DNA of 64,000 bases from Neolewinella antarctica (GTDB lineage Bacteria; Bacteroidota; Bacteroidia; Chitinophagales; Saprospiraceae): positions 89,384-153,383 of the forward strand of contig NZ_JAATJH010000008.1 of the NCBI RefSeq assembly GCF_011927835.1, written 5' to 3'. Numbering within the stretch: position 1 is the stretch's first letter; every line of letters begins with the position of its first letter. Below, in pieces: positions 62,444 to 64,000 of the stretch. Both the position numbers and the translations under genes were made by a program. The notes beneath the pieces are model-generated. The model ran no database searches and was not told the DNA's origin. It saw nothing but the letters and a program-made list of their open reading frames with translations.

Positions 62444-62542
62444 ATTAGGTTGCGTTGGGCTGCAAATGTACGGCGGGGGGCTAGCTTGGGTTTTAGGGTT
62501 TGGATGAATGGGTGGTTTTCGTCGACGGGTAGTGGTTTTTTT

Positions 62543-62558
62543 GCGCGGTCGCAGGTGC
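62543..62558 (-). repeat. Repeat family A copy with one substitution
   Basis: On the minus strand it reads GCACCTGCGACCGCGC, one base from consensus. It lies upstream of the coiled-coil gene at 62443 and near the family E element at 62582. Confidence 0.65.
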
Positions 62559-62581
62559 TGAGTGACTTTGGGAAGAGCAAA

Positions 62582-62655
62582 GGTTGAGGGCATCCTGCCC
62601 GAACGCAACAGCGGCAGCTACCGTACGTACCTTCGGGCAGGATGCCCTCAACCTT
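62582..62655. repeat. Repeat family E element with near-perfect inverted ends
   Basis: Left end AGGTTGAGGGCATCCTGCCC and right end GGGCAGGATGCCCTCAACCT are exact reverse complements, and the arm extends a few bases further. Between them lies a 26-nt core. The end sequence resembles those of the 196-bp elements at 26548-27062 (AGGTYGAGGGC...GCCCGA). Confidence 0.85.
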
Positions 62656-62728
62656 ATATAAGCGCTTGTCCGTATTTTACAACTACTTTATTAGCAAGTA
62701 AGCACCGTACGTCGCCAATAATTGAACT

Positions 62729-63070
62729 ATGGATCAGGTAACTACTTACAGGGAAACGGTTCGGGAGATCCTCACGGGACTTCAAAAAGAATATTATAAC
62801 CAAACTGGCCCGATCAAAGCCACCTTGATTCAAGACGACCGCAACGGTCACTATCTCATCACCATCGAAGGCTGGGAGGGTGAGCGCTTCACTTACGGGA
62901 CGAGCATTCACGTGGAGGTTAAAGCCGACGGCAAAGTCTGGATTCACCGTAATAGCTCTTCCGTGATTATTATTGATCATCTGGAAAGGGCCGGCATTCC
63001 TATGGCTTCCACGGTTGTTGCCTGGCACCCGCCGTTAGCTCGGAAGCATACGGAGTTTGCGGAGGGGTGA
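62729..63070 (+). CDS. XisI-like protein (fdxN element excision controlling factor family)
   Basis: This 113-residue protein has the XisI pattern: YRETVREILTGLQKEYY at the N-terminus, IQDDRNGHYLITIEGWEGERFTYGTSIHVEVKADGKVWIHRNSSS in the middle, and LERAGIPMASTVVAWHPPLARKHTEFA at the end. In cyanobacteria XisH and XisI help XisF excise the fdxN element. No XisH-like gene is in the window upstream, where the family E repeat lies. The role of free-standing XisI proteins is unknown. Confidence 0.8.
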   Translation: MDQVTTYRETVREILTGLQKEYYNQTGPIKATLIQDDRNGHYLITIEGWEGERFTYGTSIHVEVKADGKVWIHRNSSSVIIIDHLERAGIPMASTVVAWHPPLARKHTEFAEG

Positions 63071-63129
63071 TGGTTGTTCTGTTGCTTGGCTTCCTGAGGA
63101 GATTACGGGCGGTTTTGGGAGTTTATAGT

Positions 63130-63909
63130 CTAACAACCTAGGATTTGTGATTCTTTATATGTCTGGAACTTCATGGTGAGCAATGTGATCAATTTTTCTT
63201 GGTGTTGATCCTGATCCATATTTTCTAAAATTGAACTTACTGCCCCAAAAAATTCTTCCTTAGTTCGATAATGGCACTTGCCTACTAACCCTTTTATGTA
63301 CTTCCAAACTCGTTCAATTAAGTTGAGGTTGGGTGAATAACTGGGTTGAAATTCTAGTTTTATATTCAGTTTTTCAGCGTGTTGCTTGACAAACTGACAG
63401 TGCTGGTAACGGGCGTTATCCATCATCAGATGCAGTTTACGATGGTGGTCTTTGTAGTGATTGTTTCGCAACCACTGCATAAATGTTACTATGTACTTAG
63501 CATCAATATTACCCTCGCCGTAGTTCGTCAACACTCTTCCGGTAATCGGATCGTAAGCTCCGTACACATTGAGCCGGTGGCGGCCACTACCCGTTGCCTT
63601 ATACACAGGTTCGTCACTCCATAAATAGCTACAAAATTTACCATACACGAAGTGAGCCGCGTCACAAAAGGCCATGTCTATGTCGTTTTTCTCAGCCCGA
63701 ATGTGTAGTTTATTCAAGTGTTTGATCCAGTCCGCTTGCTTGACCAACCACTCCTTCAACTTTTTAGGATTACCCGGAAAAGGGTTGACTTTGAGACGAC
63801 GCAAGCCAAGTCGGTGCAGGAGTTTACGCACACTTTCCGTAGAGGCTTTATAATCATAGTTATCAGCTAACCACTGCTGGGCTTGTTTAAGTGTGTGGAG
63901 GCAAGCACA
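63130..63909 (-). pseudogene. N-terminally truncated IS630-family transposase
   Basis: The frame is open from 63909 (just inside a TAG at 63910-63912) to a stop at 63130. It encodes LKQAQQWLADNYDYKASTESV..., then a DDE core: MAFCDAAHFV, LMMDNARYQHCQF and SPNLNLIERVWKYIKGL. The usual N-terminal helix-turn-helix region of about 100 residues is missing, and the only start is a GTG at 63831. The element therefore looks inactive by itself. No clear terminal inverted repeats bound it. Confidence 0.82.
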
Positions 63910-63972
63910 CTACTAGACATTTTGAAAATGACAGGGAAAACAGTAAATTGAAGTTAACTACAACTATCAATT

Positions 63973-64000
63973 ATGTCAACCCTGCCACTCCGTAAATTTA
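63973..64000 (+). CDS. Possible start of a gene running out of the window
   Basis: ATG at 63973 begins MSTLPLRKF and the frame is still open at the window end. Only nine codons are visible, so its reality and function cannot be judged. Confidence 0.25.

Noticed and set aside
63130..63930. Programmed frameshift joining an upstream orfA to the IS630 transposase
   Set aside because: The neighbouring frames upstream hit stops within about 80 nt and show no helix-turn-helix coding sequence. No convincing slippery site is present.
63110..63930. Terminal inverted repeats of the IS630 copy
   Set aside because: Only a short GTCTA-like similarity is seen at the two sides, too little to define element ends.

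Overview
The window is a chromosomal stretch of about 55 % GC from a Bacteroidota bacterium. The best fit is the Saprospiria/Lewinella-like branch, which is an inference from gene content and not from any rRNA. The evidence is a type IX secretion/gliding core (gldL-gldM-gldN), secreted proteins with C-terminal T9SS sorting domains, a TonB-dependent receptor with a carboxypeptidase-like N-terminal domain, many lipoproteins, few Shine-Dalgarno sequences, and promoters of the Bacteroidetes type (TTTG about 20 nt upstream of TAnnTTTG or TAnnTTCG).

Layout. 1-2.5 kb: the end of an M61-type peptidase, then a two-gene ATPase/RloB (Toprim-like) pair resembling AbiL/RloAB abortive-infection modules. 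2.8-8.5 kb: a flavin-binding PNPOx-like protein, trmD, and a two-component pair made of a cyclic-nucleotide-domain histidine kinase and a response regulator fused to a thioredoxin-reductase-like flavoprotein. 8.6-12.1 kb: gldN, gldM, gldL. 12.5-18.8 kb: a Myb-like protein, a tiny basic protein, a general stress protein, queA, a MacB-like permease, and the rpsF-rpsR-rplI operon. 19-26.5 kb: hydrolases, a truncated GldM paralogue, a LuxE-like ligase, lipoproteins, a GH20 N-domain-only protein and a VanX-like dipeptidase. 26.4-27.1 kb: a 319-bp tandem duplication. 27-33.6 kb: a TMTC-like membrane/TPR protein, surE, small proteins, a spermidine-synthase-like methyltransferase, an HEVVH protein and a glycosyltransferase. 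33.7-36.9 kb: ergothioneine genes (DUF427-egtB-egtD) and rplS. 37.3-42.7 kb: lutB, lutC, a cytochrome c and lon. 42.8-52.2 kb: a carboxypeptidase-like-domain protein, a coiled-coil membrane protein, two identical tRNA-Glu genes, gap, pgk, a GAF-type protein and an acyl-CoA dehydrogenase. 52.8-58.9 kb: a propeller-like lipoprotein, a T9SS-sorted esterase and a TonB receptor. 59.5-64 kb: an M23 peptidase, two coiled-coil proteins, an orphan XisI and an N-truncated IS630 transposase.

Between the genes lies an unusually rich set of dispersed repeats. These are (A) a GC-rich 16-mer GCACCCGCGRCCGCGC; (B) CCTACCG heptamer arrays placed directly after stop codons; (C) CCACRAARGCAC A-rich repeats; (D) the palindrome CCCGATAGCTATCGGG, including one copy in frame inside egtB; and (E) elements ending in AGGTYGAGGGC. 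A separate operator-like palindrome (TAGCGAA-NN-TTCGCTA) brackets the acyl-CoA dehydrogenase promoter. The points most worth following up are the truncated GldM paralogue, the redox-cysteine-free RR-TrxR fusion with its kinase, the repeat families, and the ATPase/RloB defence pair.
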